NCBI GenBank assembly: GCA_965246805.1 | Contig: CBDFFO010000006.1 | Location: 124,001-188,000, forward strand | Source: Schlegelella_A sp965246805 | Lineage (GTDB): Bacteria; Pseudomonadota; Gammaproteobacteria; Burkholderiales; Burkholderiaceae_C | DNA: 64,000 nucleotides | Reading direction: 5' to 3' | Shown here: piece after piece, positions 50,177-58,456 of the stretch | How the letters are laid out: each line of letters opens with the position of its first letter | How positions within the stretch are numbered: the stretch's first letter is position 1 | The notes under the pieces: generated by a model | Told to the model about the DNA's origin: nothing | Databases searched by the model: none | Seen by the model: only the letters and a program-made list of their open reading frames with translations | Position numbers and translations under genes: made by a program

Positions 50177-51046
50177 ATGGCAGCCGGCAAAGAGATACGC
50201 GGCAAGATCAAGAGTGTCGAGAACACCAAGAAGATCACCAAGGCGATGGAGATGGTCGCCGCGTCGAAGATGAGGAAGGCCCAGGAGCGCATGCGATCGG
50301 CTCGGCCGTACGCCGAGAGAATCAGGAACCTCGCGGCCAACCTGGCATCGGCCACACCCGAATACAAACACCCCTTCATGACCGCGAACACGGCAGTGAA
50401 GACCGCCGGCTTCATCGTCGTGACGACCGACAAGGGCCTTTGCGGCGGCCTCAACACCAACGTGTTGCGCGCGGTGCTCGCCAAGTTGAAGGAGCTCGAG
50501 GGCTCGGGACTCGCGGCCGAGGCCGTCGCCATCGGCAACAAGGGCCTCGGCTTCCTGAACCGCATCGGTGTGAAGGTCGTGTCGCACGCGACGCAGCTCG
50601 GTGACCGGCCCGCGCTCGAGCAGCTGATCGGCCCCGTCAAGGTGCTGTTCGACGACTACGCCGCCGGCCGCATCAACGCCGTCTACCTCTGCTACACGCG
50701 CTTCATCAACACCATGCGGCAGGAGCCGATGATGGTGCAGTTGCTGCCGCTCGGGGCCGAGCACATGGAAGTGGGCAAGGACCAGCACGGCTGGGACTAC
50801 ATCTACGAGCCCGACGCGCGCACCGTGATCGACGACCTGCTGGTTCGTTACGTCGAGGCGCTGGTCTACCAGGCCACGACCGAGAATCTGGCCTCGGAGC
50901 AGTCGGCGCGCATGGTCGCGATGAAGTCAGCCACCGACAACGCCGGCAGCGTGATCGGCGAGCTGAAGCTCATCTACAACAAGACGCGCCAGGCCGCGAT
51001 CACGAAAGAGCTGTCGGAGATCGTCGCTGGCGCCGCCGCGGTCTGA
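50177..51046 (+). CDS. atpG: ATP synthase F1 subunit gamma
   Basis: This 289-residue rotor shaft starts with the conserved GKEIRGKIKSVENTKKITKAMEMVAASKM helix. It contains VVTTDKGLCGGLNTNV in the middle and ends with AMKSATDNAGSVIGELKLIYNKTRQAAITKEL, the universal C-terminal helix. Length and motifs are normal. It is preceded by AAGGAG with good spacing. Confidence 0.96.
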   Translation: MAAGKEIRGKIKSVENTKKITKAMEMVAASKMRKAQERMRSARPYAERIRNLAANLASATPEYKHPFMTANTAVKTAGFIVVTTDKGLCGGLNTNVLRAVLAKLKELEGSGLAAEAVAIGNKGLGFLNRIGVKVVSHATQLGDRPALEQLIGPVKVLFDDYAAGRINAVYLCYTRFINTMRQEPMMVQLLPLGAEHMEVGKDQHGWDYIYEPDARTVIDDLLVRYVEALVYQATTENLASEQSARMVAMKSATDNAGSVIGELKLIYNKTRQAAITKELSEIVAGAAAV

Positions 51047-51103
51047 TCGTCGAACGCTGCGTCCGAAGACAACCCGAACCCGATTCATTGAAGGACAAGA
51101 ACC

Positions 51104-52546
51104 ATGGCTGAAGCCACCCTCGACAAGCCGGTCAGCACGGAAACCGGAAAGATCGTCCAGTGCATCGGCGCTGTGGTCGACGTGCAGTTCCCGCGCGACG
51201 CGATGCCGCGCATCTACGACGCGTTGAAGATGCAAGGCTCTGCGCTCACGCTCGAAGTGCAGCAGCAGCTCGGCGACGGCGTCGTGCGCACGATCGCGCT
51301 CGGCGCGTCCGACGGTCTGCGTCGCGGCATGACCATCACCAACACCGGCAAGCCGATCACGGTGCCGGTCGGCCCGGCCACCCTCGGCCGCATCATGGAC
51401 GTGCTCGGCAACCCGATCGACGAGCGCGGACCGGTCGATCAGGCGCTGACCGCGTCGATCCACCGCAAGCCGCCGGCGTACGACGAGCTGTCGCCGTCGA
51501 CCGACCTGCTCGAGACCGGCATCAAGGTGATCGATCTGGTGTGCCCGTTCGCGAAGGGCGGCAAGGTCGGCCTCTTCGGGGGCGCCGGCGTCGGCAAGAC
51601 CGTCAACATGATGGAGCTCATCAACAACATCGCGAAGGCGCACTCGGGTCTCTCGGTGTTCGCCGGAGTCGGTGAGCGTACTCGCGAGGGCAATGACTTC
51701 TATCACGAGATGGCCGACTCGGGCGTCGTCAACCTCGAGAACCTCGGCGAGTCGAAAGTGGCCATGGTCTACGGCCAGATGAACGAGCCGCCAGGCAACC
51801 GGCTGCGCGTCGCGCTCACGGGCCTCACGATCGCCGAGTCGTTCCGCGACGAAGGCAAGGACGTGCTGTTCTTCGTCGACAACATCTACCGCTACACGCT
51901 GGCCGGCACCGAGGTGTCGGCGCTGCTCGGCCGGATGCCCTCGGCGGTGGGTTACCAGCCGACGCTCGCCGAGGAGATGGGGCGCCTGCAGGAGCGCATC
52001 ACGTCGACCAAGATCGGCTCGATCACATCGATCCAGGCCGTCTACGTGCCGGCCGACGACCTGACCGACCCGTCGCCCGCCACCACCTTCGCCCACCTCG
52101 ACTCGACCGTCGTGCTGTCGCGCGACATCGCGTCGCTCGGCATCTACCCGGCGGTCGACCCGCTCGACTCGACCTCGCGCCAGCTCGACCCGAACGTGGT
52201 CGGCGATGAGCACTACAGTGTCGCGCGCCAGGTCCAGGGCATCCTGCAGCGCTACAAGGAACTGCGCGACATCATCGCCATTCTCGGCATGGACGAGCTC
52301 GCACCCGAAGACAAGCTCGCCGTCGCGCGCGCTCGCAAGATCCAGCGCTTCCTGAGCCAGCCGTTCTTCGTGGCGCAGGTCTTCACCGGCAGCGAAGGCA
52401 AGTACGTGCCGCTGAAGGAAACCATCCGCGGCTTCAAGATGATCGCGAACGGCGAATGCGATTCGTTGCCGGAGCAGGCCTTCTACATGGTCGGCACCAT
52501 CGACGAAGCCATCGAGAAGGCCAAGACGCTCGCCAACAAGACCTGA
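51104..52546 (+). CDS. atpD: ATP synthase F1 subunit beta
   Basis: This 480-residue catalytic subunit has P-loop GGAGVGKT (159-166), catalytic Glu in GVGERTREGNDFYHEM, the DELSEED-like loop as DELAPEDK (MDELAPEDKLAVARARKI) and the signature PAVDPLDSTSRQL. The N-terminus has about 15 extra residues before GKIVQCIGAVVDVQFP, as in some Burkholderiales. All catalytic residues are present, so the enzyme should be active. Confidence 0.97.
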   Translation: MAEATLDKPVSTETGKIVQCIGAVVDVQFPRDAMPRIYDALKMQGSALTLEVQQQLGDGVVRTIALGASDGLRRGMTITNTGKPITVPVGPATLGRIMDVLGNPIDERGPVDQALTASIHRKPPAYDELSPSTDLLETGIKVIDLVCPFAKGGKVGLFGGAGVGKTVNMMELINNIAKAHSGLSVFAGVGERTREGNDFYHEMADSGVVNLENLGESKVAMVYGQMNEPPGNRLRVALTGLTIAESFRDEGKDVLFFVDNIYRYTLAGTEVSALLGRMPSAVGYQPTLAEEMGRLQERITSTKIGSITSIQAVYVPADDLTDPSPATTFAHLDSTVVLSRDIASLGIYPAVDPLDSTSRQLDPNVVGDEHYSVARQVQGILQRYKELRDIIAILGMDELAPEDKLAVARARKIQRFLSQPFFVAQVFTGSEGKYVPLKETIRGFKMIANGECDSLPEQAFYMVGTIDEAIEKAKTLANKT

Positions 52547-52573
52547 CGCCGCGTTTCGAACGAGATCACCTCC

Positions 52574-52996
52574 ATGGCCACCAGCACACTGCACGTCGAC
52601 GTCGTCTCAGCCGAGGAAGAGATCTTCTCCGGCGAGGCCACCTTCGTCGCGCTGCCCGGCGAAGAGGGCGAGCTCGGCATCTACCCGCGCCACACGCCGC
52701 TCATCACGCGCATCAAGGCGGGCGCGGTGCGCATCCGGCGTGCCGACAACAACCAGGAAGAGTTCGTCTTCGTCGCGGGCGGCATCCTCGAAGTGCAGCC
52801 CGACACCGTGACGGTGCTCGCCGACACAGCGATCCGCGGCAAAGACCTTGACGAAGCGAAGGCGCTCGACGCCAAGCGACGCGCCGAGGAGGCGCTGAAG
52901 AACGCCAAGACCGACGTCGACATCGCCGCTGCGACCAGCGAGCTCTTCACGATGGCCGCGCAGATCGCCGCGCTGCAAAAATACCGGCGCAAGTGA
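52574..52996 (+). CDS. atpC: ATP synthase F1 subunit epsilon
   Basis: This 140-residue subunit has the beta-sandwich N-terminal domain (LHVDVVSAEEEIFSGEATFV, LPGEEGELGIYPRHTPLIT). A C-terminal helical hairpin follows (LDEAKALDAKRRAEEALKNA) that inhibits hydrolysis by reaching into the head. It is the last gene of the atp operon. A terminator follows within 21 bases. Confidence 0.95.
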   Translation: MATSTLHVDVVSAEEEIFSGEATFVALPGEEGELGIYPRHTPLITRIKAGAVRIRRADNNQEEFVFVAGGILEVQPDTVTVLADTAIRGKDLDEAKALDAKRRAEEALKNAKTDVDIAAATSELFTMAAQIAALQKYRRK

Positions 52997-53016
52997 TCGC
53001 TCGACGCATCGAGGCG

Positions 53017-53049
53017 ACCCGCCCGGCGCAGGCCCGGCGGGTTTTGTTT
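53017..53049 (+). terminator. Intrinsic terminator of the atp operon
   Basis: ACCCGCC (53017-53023) pairs with GGCGGGT (53036-53042), with an inner GGC-GCAG-GCC hairpin, and is followed by TTTGTTTC. The T-run ends two bases before the ATG of the cardiolipin synthase gene at 53052. The operon end and the next start are therefore almost adjacent, and the next gene's promoter must overlap the end of atpC or this region. Confidence 0.85.
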
Positions 53050-53051
53050 CG

Positions 53052-54599
53052 ATGAGCGGCCTCGTGCTGCGCCACTGGCTCACGCTGCACGGGCTCGTGA
53101 TCGTGCTCGGGCTCGTCGTCTATGTGACGGTGGCGCGCGCGTTCCCGCAACGGCGCGATCCCTCGGCCGCGATCGCATGGGTGGTCGCGCTCGCGCTGGT
53201 CCCGTACCTTGCGCTGCCGCTCTACATCATGGTCGGCAGCCGGAAGCTTTTGTTGCGCGACCCGCCGGTGCTCGGCAGCGCGCGGCAACCCGCGCCGGCG
53301 GCGCTCATCGACGACACTGGCCACTGGGCCCGTCGCCTCGCCTTCGCGATGGGGCTGGCCGACGCGGCGACCTACGAGCATGTCGGCATCCACCTCGACG
53401 GCAACGCGGCGCTGCTCGCGTTGCGTGAGGTGATCGCGAGCGCGAAGCGGCGGCTCGACGTGTGCACGTTCATCCTCGCGACCGACCCGCTCGGCGAAGA
53501 GGTGGCGTGGCTGCTCGAGCAACGTGCGCGAGAGGGTGTGCGCGTTCGCCTGCTCGTCGACGGCGTCGGCGCGCTGCTCGGCGGCCGCATCGATCTGGCG
53601 TCGCTGCGCCGCGCCGGTGTGAACGTGGTGAAGTTCGTGCCGCCGTTTCGCGCCATCCTGCGGGGCCGCGCCAACCTTCGCAACCATCGCAAGATGGTCG
53701 TCGCCGATGGCCAACGCCTCTGGTGCGGCGGCCGCAACTTCGCGGCTGAATACTTCGAAGGCGATGCCGCGCAACCCGATGCCTGGCACGACCTCAGCTT
53801 CGACCTCATCGGCACGGTCGCGATCGAAGCGAGCCGCCAATTCGGACGCGACTGGGCTTACGCGACGCGTGTCGCGGCCGACGAAGACCTCGGGCTGCTG
53901 GCGCCGATCGTCGAGGTCTTCGAGCCGGTCGAGCTGCCGGCGGTGGAGGCAGCGACCGCACCCGCGATGGCACATCCGGCCCACGACGACGCGGTTGCAT
54001 TGAACGATCGCATCGAAGTGGCGATGGGCGCCGCCGTCGCGTCGATGCCCGACGACCGCCCGCCGCGTCTCGCGCAATTCGTGCCGAGCGGGCCCGACCA
54101 GGCCGACGACACGGTGCAGCTGATGCTGGTCTCGGGCTGCTTCACGGCGCGCCACCGCATCCTCGCCGTGACACCGTATTTCGTGCCCGACGCCACGCTG
54201 CTGCAAGCCCTCGCGCTCGCGGCGCGGCGCGGCGTCGCGGTCGACGTGGTGCTGCCGTTTCGCTCCAACCACCGCATGGCCGACATCGCGCGCAACCGCC
54301 CGCTGCGCGAACTCGTGTCGGCAGGGGCGAGGGTCTGGCTCGTGCCGCACATGGTGCACGCGAAAGCTGTGGTCATCGACGACAGCTTCGCGCTCGCCGG
54401 CTCGGCCAACCTCGACGCGCGCAGCCTGTTCCTCAACTACGAAATGATGGTCGCGTTCTACGAGCCCGCCGACGTTCGACGCTTCGCCGCATGGATCGAC
54501 CGCGAGCGTGAGTCAGCCCAGGTCTATGTCGTCGAGACCCCCGGTCTCGCGCGCGATCTCGCCGAAGGCCTGCTGTTGTGGCTGGCGTTTCAGCTGTGA
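53052..54599 (+). CDS. Cardiolipin synthase (phospholipase D family)
   Basis: This 515-residue enzyme condenses two phosphatidylglycerols to cardiolipin. Two N-terminal membrane helices (LTLHGLVIVLGLVVYVTVA and IAWVVALALVPYLALPLYIM) fit the ClsA type. Two HKD motifs are present: His212, Lys214 and Asp219 (NHRKMVVADG) and His436, Lys438 and Asp443 (HAKAVVIDD), with AGSANLDARSLFLNYEMMV after the second. About 40 Ala/Val/Glu-rich residues between the PLD domains are a linker longer than usual. A terminator precedes it directly. Confidence 0.9.
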   Translation: MSGLVLRHWLTLHGLVIVLGLVVYVTVARAFPQRRDPSAAIAWVVALALVPYLALPLYIMVGSRKLLLRDPPVLGSARQPAPAALIDDTGHWARRLAFAMGLADAATYEHVGIHLDGNAALLALREVIASAKRRLDVCTFILATDPLGEEVAWLLEQRAREGVRVRLLVDGVGALLGGRIDLASLRRAGVNVVKFVPPFRAILRGRANLRNHRKMVVADGQRLWCGGRNFAAEYFEGDAAQPDAWHDLSFDLIGTVAIEASRQFGRDWAYATRVAADEDLGLLAPIVEVFEPVELPAVEAATAPAMAHPAHDDAVALNDRIEVAMGAAVASMPDDRPPRLAQFVPSGPDQADDTVQLMLVSGCFTARHRILAVTPYFVPDATLLQALALAARRGVAVDVVLPFRSNHRMADIARNRPLRELVSAGARVWLVPHMVHAKAVVIDDSFALAGSANLDARSLFLNYEMMVAFYEPADVRRFAAWIDRERESAQVYVVETPGLARDLAEGLLLWLAFQL

Positions 54600-54687
54600 G
54601 TTCAATCGTCGCCGCAACCGCAGCCTACCCTGCGGCGCTGTCGAGCACACATCCGTGGCGCTTCCCGCACCAGGTCGGCCGGGCGGC

Positions 54688-55464
54688 TCAGCGCCGGGGT
54701 TGCGAGCGACGGTAGACGAACCCGAGCGCCATCAGGCCACTGAGGAAGAGCGCGTAGGTTTCGGGCTCGGGCACCGGGGTCAGCACATTGACGCTAGCGG
54801 CCGTGTATTGCGACAACACCGGACCTTCACCAGGCGCGAGCGAGAAGATCAGCGAAGCGCCGTTGATCGTCGACGGCAACGTCGGCAGCGCGGGATATAG
54901 TTTCTCGTTCAACACCGAGACCACGAATGCCGAGCTGAACGAGGTGGCGTCCAACGTCGACAAGAACGCGTTGACACTCTGCTCGGGCGCATGGTCGACC
55001 AGCTGGAGCGTGAACCCGACGCTGGTGCCGAAGTCGAGCATCTGATAGGCGATGTTGATCGGCGCACTGCCCCCGAACTGCAGGCCGCCGCCCGAACCGA
55101 GGGAACCGTTGACGTCGCCAGTCAGCAGCGTCGTCGGCTCGCTGAGCACCGCGCCGCTGAAGCTGGAGACGGTCGCGATGAGCGATGGATCGAGCGCGCC
55201 AAGGTTCCATTGGAAGTCGACGCTGCCCGAGGAGCCGGCGATCGAACTGGTGTCGAACACGATCCGGTAGTCGATGGCGAACGCCGGCGTCGACGCCGCC
55301 ATGCCGAACGCGCCGGCGAGGGCGACCGCGAGGCTCGCAACGAACCGGGTACTCGTCACGCGGCGGCAGCGCCGCGGCGACCACGCTTGGCCCACCCTGA
55401 ACCCGGTGGCACCGACGGGAAGACGACGACGGATCGCGCGGGCGGCTTGGACAAAGGGGTTCAT
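54688..55464 (-). CDS. PEP-CTERM sorted extracellular protein (NF038129-like)
   Basis: This 258-residue protein carries an N-terminal hydrophobic signal (FVASLAVALAGAFGMAAS, cleaved near AFA). A mature Ser/Gly/Thr-rich beta-type domain follows (IVFDTSSIAGSSGSVDFQWN). The C-terminal PEP-CTERM sorting signal is VPEPETYALFLSGLMALGFV followed by YRRSQPRR. Such proteins are exported, cleaved by exosortase and often attached to exopolysaccharide. ATG 55464 has AAGGA at good spacing, though it leaves 35 extra basic residues before the signal; GTG 55359 is the alternative. No exosortase gene lies in the window. Confidence 0.85.
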   Translation of the reverse strand: MNPFVQAARAIRRRLPVGATGFRVGQAWSPRRCRRVTSTRFVASLAVALAGAFGMAASTPAFAIDYRIVFDTSSIAGSSGSVDFQWNLGALDPSLIATVSSFSGAVLSEPTTLLTGDVNGSLGSGGGLQFGGSAPINIAYQMLDFGTSVGFTLQLVDHAPEQSVNAFLSTLDATSFSSAFVVSVLNEKLYPALPTLPSTINGASLIFSLAPGEGPVLSQYTAASVNVLTPVPEPETYALFLSGLMALGFVYRRSQPRR

Positions 55465-55516
55465 GCGATCGAGTCCTTGAAGAGTGGGAAGAGCTGGGAA
55501 GGCCGTCCGTGCGGCG

Positions 55517-58213
55517 TCAGAACGAGCCGTCGAAGACGCGGATGGTATATCTCACCAAGACCCGATTCGGGTCGGCAAAGCTCACCGGCACGACGATCGT
55601 CGAACCCGCGGCGATGCCGTTCGGGATCGAGAAGCTCGGCATGCCCTGGAAGCTGCCGGCGCCTTGCAGGGTCACGCCCGGGCTGAGCGACGCGAAGCTG
55701 ATGATGAGAGGTCCGGCGATCGAGGGGCCGGTGCGGTTGGTGATCGACACGGTGCCGCCGTAGAGGCCGGTCAGGCGACTGAAGACCAGGCCCGACGCGC
55801 TGGCGCCGAGTTGTGCCGTGTACTCGGGGTGACCGAGCTTCAGGCGAGCGACCTCGGGGTCATGGTCGCTCGCCTGAACGGCGAATTCGGAATTGACGTG
55901 GACCACGTCGTACTCGCTTACGCTCGCGAGGTTGTTGCTCACGAGAATGTGGTCGAGCACCTGCGAGTTGCCTTGGAAGACATAGGTGTAGCGCTCGTTG
56001 GCAGGCAGCGTTTCGATCAGGTCGGTGAGACCGGCTGCTTTCAGGATCGAGAGCGGCTCGGAAAACTCGAAGTCGTTCAGATCGCCGAGCACGACGACCG
56101 CTGCCGAGGCATCGGCCGCGCGCAACGCGTTGACGAAGTTGCCGACCAGAGTGGCCTGGTTGCGGCGCTGCGCCTGCGTCGACATCCGTGGCGGCTGGAA
56201 GCGACCGGCCAGCGGATCGTCGCCGCCCTTCGAGTTGAAGTGGTTCGCGATCACGAAGAGCTGCTTGCCCGCGAACACGAACTCGCCGACCAGCGGCTTG
56301 CGGCTCGACGCCCAAGCCGAGTTGGCTGGATCGATGCGGCCCGGCGACACGCTCAGACGGACGCCCGGCGACAGCGCGACCGCCGCGACCGGCGTCGTCG
56401 ATGGCGCCGGATTGGCTCGATCGACGAAGCCGATGCGCGCTGCGTTGAACAGGAAGACCTGGCGAATGTTGCCGCCGGGCTCGCCGCCGTCCTGGTCGGC
56501 AACCGGGTCGATCTGGCGGTAGCTGTAGGTCGGTCCGCCAGCGGCGGTGATCGCATCGGTCAGCATCTGGATCGTGACCGACGCGTCGACCACCGCGCCC
56601 GATGTCGCGCCGTTGTTGTCCTGGATCTCCATCACCGCGATCAGATCGGGCGAGCGCAGGTTGTTCACGATCTCGCGTGCCAGGCCGTCGAACTTCGCGG
56701 CGCCGTTGGCCGGCGCCAGGTTCTCGACGTTGAACGACGCCACGGTGAGGCGCGCCGCGTCCCCCACCAGCGGCGTGACCTCGGGCGCGATCGGCCCGGC
56801 CTGGCGCACCGGTGGCGTCGTGACCAACAGCTTGAAGTTGCCGAAGCTGTAATCGATGATCCCGACCACCGGGGTCAGCAGGTCGCCGACGTTCGACTTC
56901 GGCATCGTGCCTGCCGGGATCAGCGCGTCGTCGATCACGACACGCTCCGGGTTGAAGTCGGTGGCGCTGACGACGATGCCGCCGCGCACGCTGCGACCGG
57001 TCGCGAAGCTGCCGCCGTCGGCAAGCAACGGCGTTTCGTTGTTGGCGTCGGTCGGACCGACGACGACCGCGTTGTTGACGACGACGCGCATCGATTCGAG
57101 ACTCTCGTAGAAGTCGATGCCGTTGTTGGCAGCGTCGAACACGTAGTCGATGGCTTCGACCGTGCCGGTTGCGGTCGGTCCGGCGATGGTCGACGTGGGC
57201 GGCATGCGGCCGCCGACACCGATCACGATCGGCGCCGGCAGCGCTGCCGGCGCGGTCACGCCCGACACGATGGTCGGCGCGACAATTTCGGTGGTGGTGA
57301 GGTTGCCCGTGCCGCTGGCGCCGCCGGGGCGGAACTCCGAGACGGTGCCCGAGACCAGTAGGTACTGCCCAGCCAGCGCCGTCGGTGCGGTACCCGTGAA
57401 CACGAAGATGCCTTCCGAGGTGGCAGGGTCGTTGTCGGGCAGCGGGTCTTCCATGTAGAAGCCGTTGCTGCGCACGAAGGTCACGATGCCGGGGACCGAC
57501 GTCACCGCGCGGCCCTCGAGCGGCGATCGGTGCGCGCGTCCCTGGATGTCGTGGATGCGCGCCGTGACAGGCGGCGGTGGCGGTGGCGGCGGGGCGCTCG
57601 AGCAGGTGACCGCGGCGGTCGTGCCATTGCGCGGTGCCGGCGCGGCGGCCGTGAAGTCGACGCTGTTGCTGTCGGTGTCCTCGCACCCGGCGCCGTTGCG
57701 AAAGTCGGCGAGCGTGTTGCTCAGCCCCGAAGCGGGCGCGCTGCCCTCGTAGAAATTCGCCGTGCCGAAGCCGACCAGATCGACGATCGCGGTCGACGTG
57801 GGTGTGGCGCCGGCCAGGGCGGTGGTGGTGCTGGTGAGCGCGACCTTGCCGGCGGTCGCACTCAACGGAATCACGCCGATCGCTTCGGGCGTGGGCAGCG
57901 CCGTCGTGCCGCCCGCGCCGACCGCTTCCTGCACCAGGTAGTAGCGGCCCGGCGCGATGCTGCCGGTCAGTGGCGTGGTCTGCCACGCGCCGGTCCCGGT
58001 CGCACTGTTGTACTGCACCGCGAAGCCCGCCAGAGACACCGTCGTGGTGCCGGCGTTGAAGAGCTCGATGTAGTCGTTCCGGTAGGTCGAGCCCGAATTG
58101 CCGCCGCCGCCGTAGATCTGGCTGATGACCAGACCGCTGGTCGACGCCAGCGCGGCGGACCCGAGGAGGGCAAGGGCTGCAACGGCGAGCGCTTTTCGAG
58201 CGAGTCGGATCAT
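55517..58213 (-). CDS. Secreted ExeM-like nuclease with lamin-tail domain
   Basis: This 898-residue protein has a signal peptide (MIRLARKALAVAALALLGSA, cleaved near ALA). A lamin-tail (LTD) domain follows (VISQIYGGGGNSGSTYRNDY and IELFNAGTTTVSLAGFAVQY). A Pro-run, PPPPPPPP, precedes an OB-like region (GRAVTSVPGIVTFVRSNGFY). The endonuclease/exonuclease/phosphatase domain has VASFNVENL, DLIAVMEIQDN, FVIANHFNSKGGDD, VVVLGDLNDF and ASDHDPEV with the catalytic His-Asp pair. Extracellular ExeM nucleases degrade DNA in biofilms. A C-terminal Ig-like domain of about 95 residues is extra. The gene lies just upstream of the PEP-CTERM gene on the same strand. Confidence 0.88.
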   Translation of the reverse strand: MIRLARKALAVAALALLGSAALASTSGLVISQIYGGGGNSGSTYRNDYIELFNAGTTTVSLAGFAVQYNSATGTGAWQTTPLTGSIAPGRYYLVQEAVGAGGTTALPTPEAIGVIPLSATAGKVALTSTTTALAGATPTSTAIVDLVGFGTANFYEGSAPASGLSNTLADFRNGAGCEDTDSNSVDFTAAAPAPRNGTTAAVTCSSAPPPPPPPPVTARIHDIQGRAHRSPLEGRAVTSVPGIVTFVRSNGFYMEDPLPDNDPATSEGIFVFTGTAPTALAGQYLLVSGTVSEFRPGGASGTGNLTTTEIVAPTIVSGVTAPAALPAPIVIGVGGRMPPTSTIAGPTATGTVEAIDYVFDAANNGIDFYESLESMRVVVNNAVVVGPTDANNETPLLADGGSFATGRSVRGGIVVSATDFNPERVVIDDALIPAGTMPKSNVGDLLTPVVGIIDYSFGNFKLLVTTPPVRQAGPIAPEVTPLVGDAARLTVASFNVENLAPANGAAKFDGLAREIVNNLRSPDLIAVMEIQDNNGATSGAVVDASVTIQMLTDAITAAGGPTYSYRQIDPVADQDGGEPGGNIRQVFLFNAARIGFVDRANPAPSTTPVAAVALSPGVRLSVSPGRIDPANSAWASSRKPLVGEFVFAGKQLFVIANHFNSKGGDDPLAGRFQPPRMSTQAQRRNQATLVGNFVNALRAADASAAVVVLGDLNDFEFSEPLSILKAAGLTDLIETLPANERYTYVFQGNSQVLDHILVSNNLASVSEYDVVHVNSEFAVQASDHDPEVARLKLGHPEYTAQLGASASGLVFSRLTGLYGGTVSITNRTGPSIAGPLIISFASLSPGVTLQGAGSFQGMPSFSIPNGIAAGSTIVVPVSFADPNRVLVRYTIRVFDGSF

Positions 58214-58456
58214 GGGCGTCTCTTTGACGGGTCGGAGCGGCGAACTGTAGCCATGCGGGATGACATCTCTGTTGCAGTGCCAATGCTTCGATGAGCAGAA
58301 ACCTGGCTGGAGCGCGGCTTGAACCTTCGCTCGACTCGAGCGGGCGTCGGAATGTCCTTTGCCACGACGGTCCTGCCGGCCCGCTAGAGTCCTGCCTTCC
58401 CGCACCCGCACCCCGCAACGCACCCCGTAACGCACCGCCGGTGCCCAGGAGTTTCG

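Noticed and set aside
58214..58300. TTGGCAC near 58277 (minus strand) as a second sigma-54 promoter before the nuclease gene
   Set aside because: The required TTGC at -12 is missing at the correct spacing.
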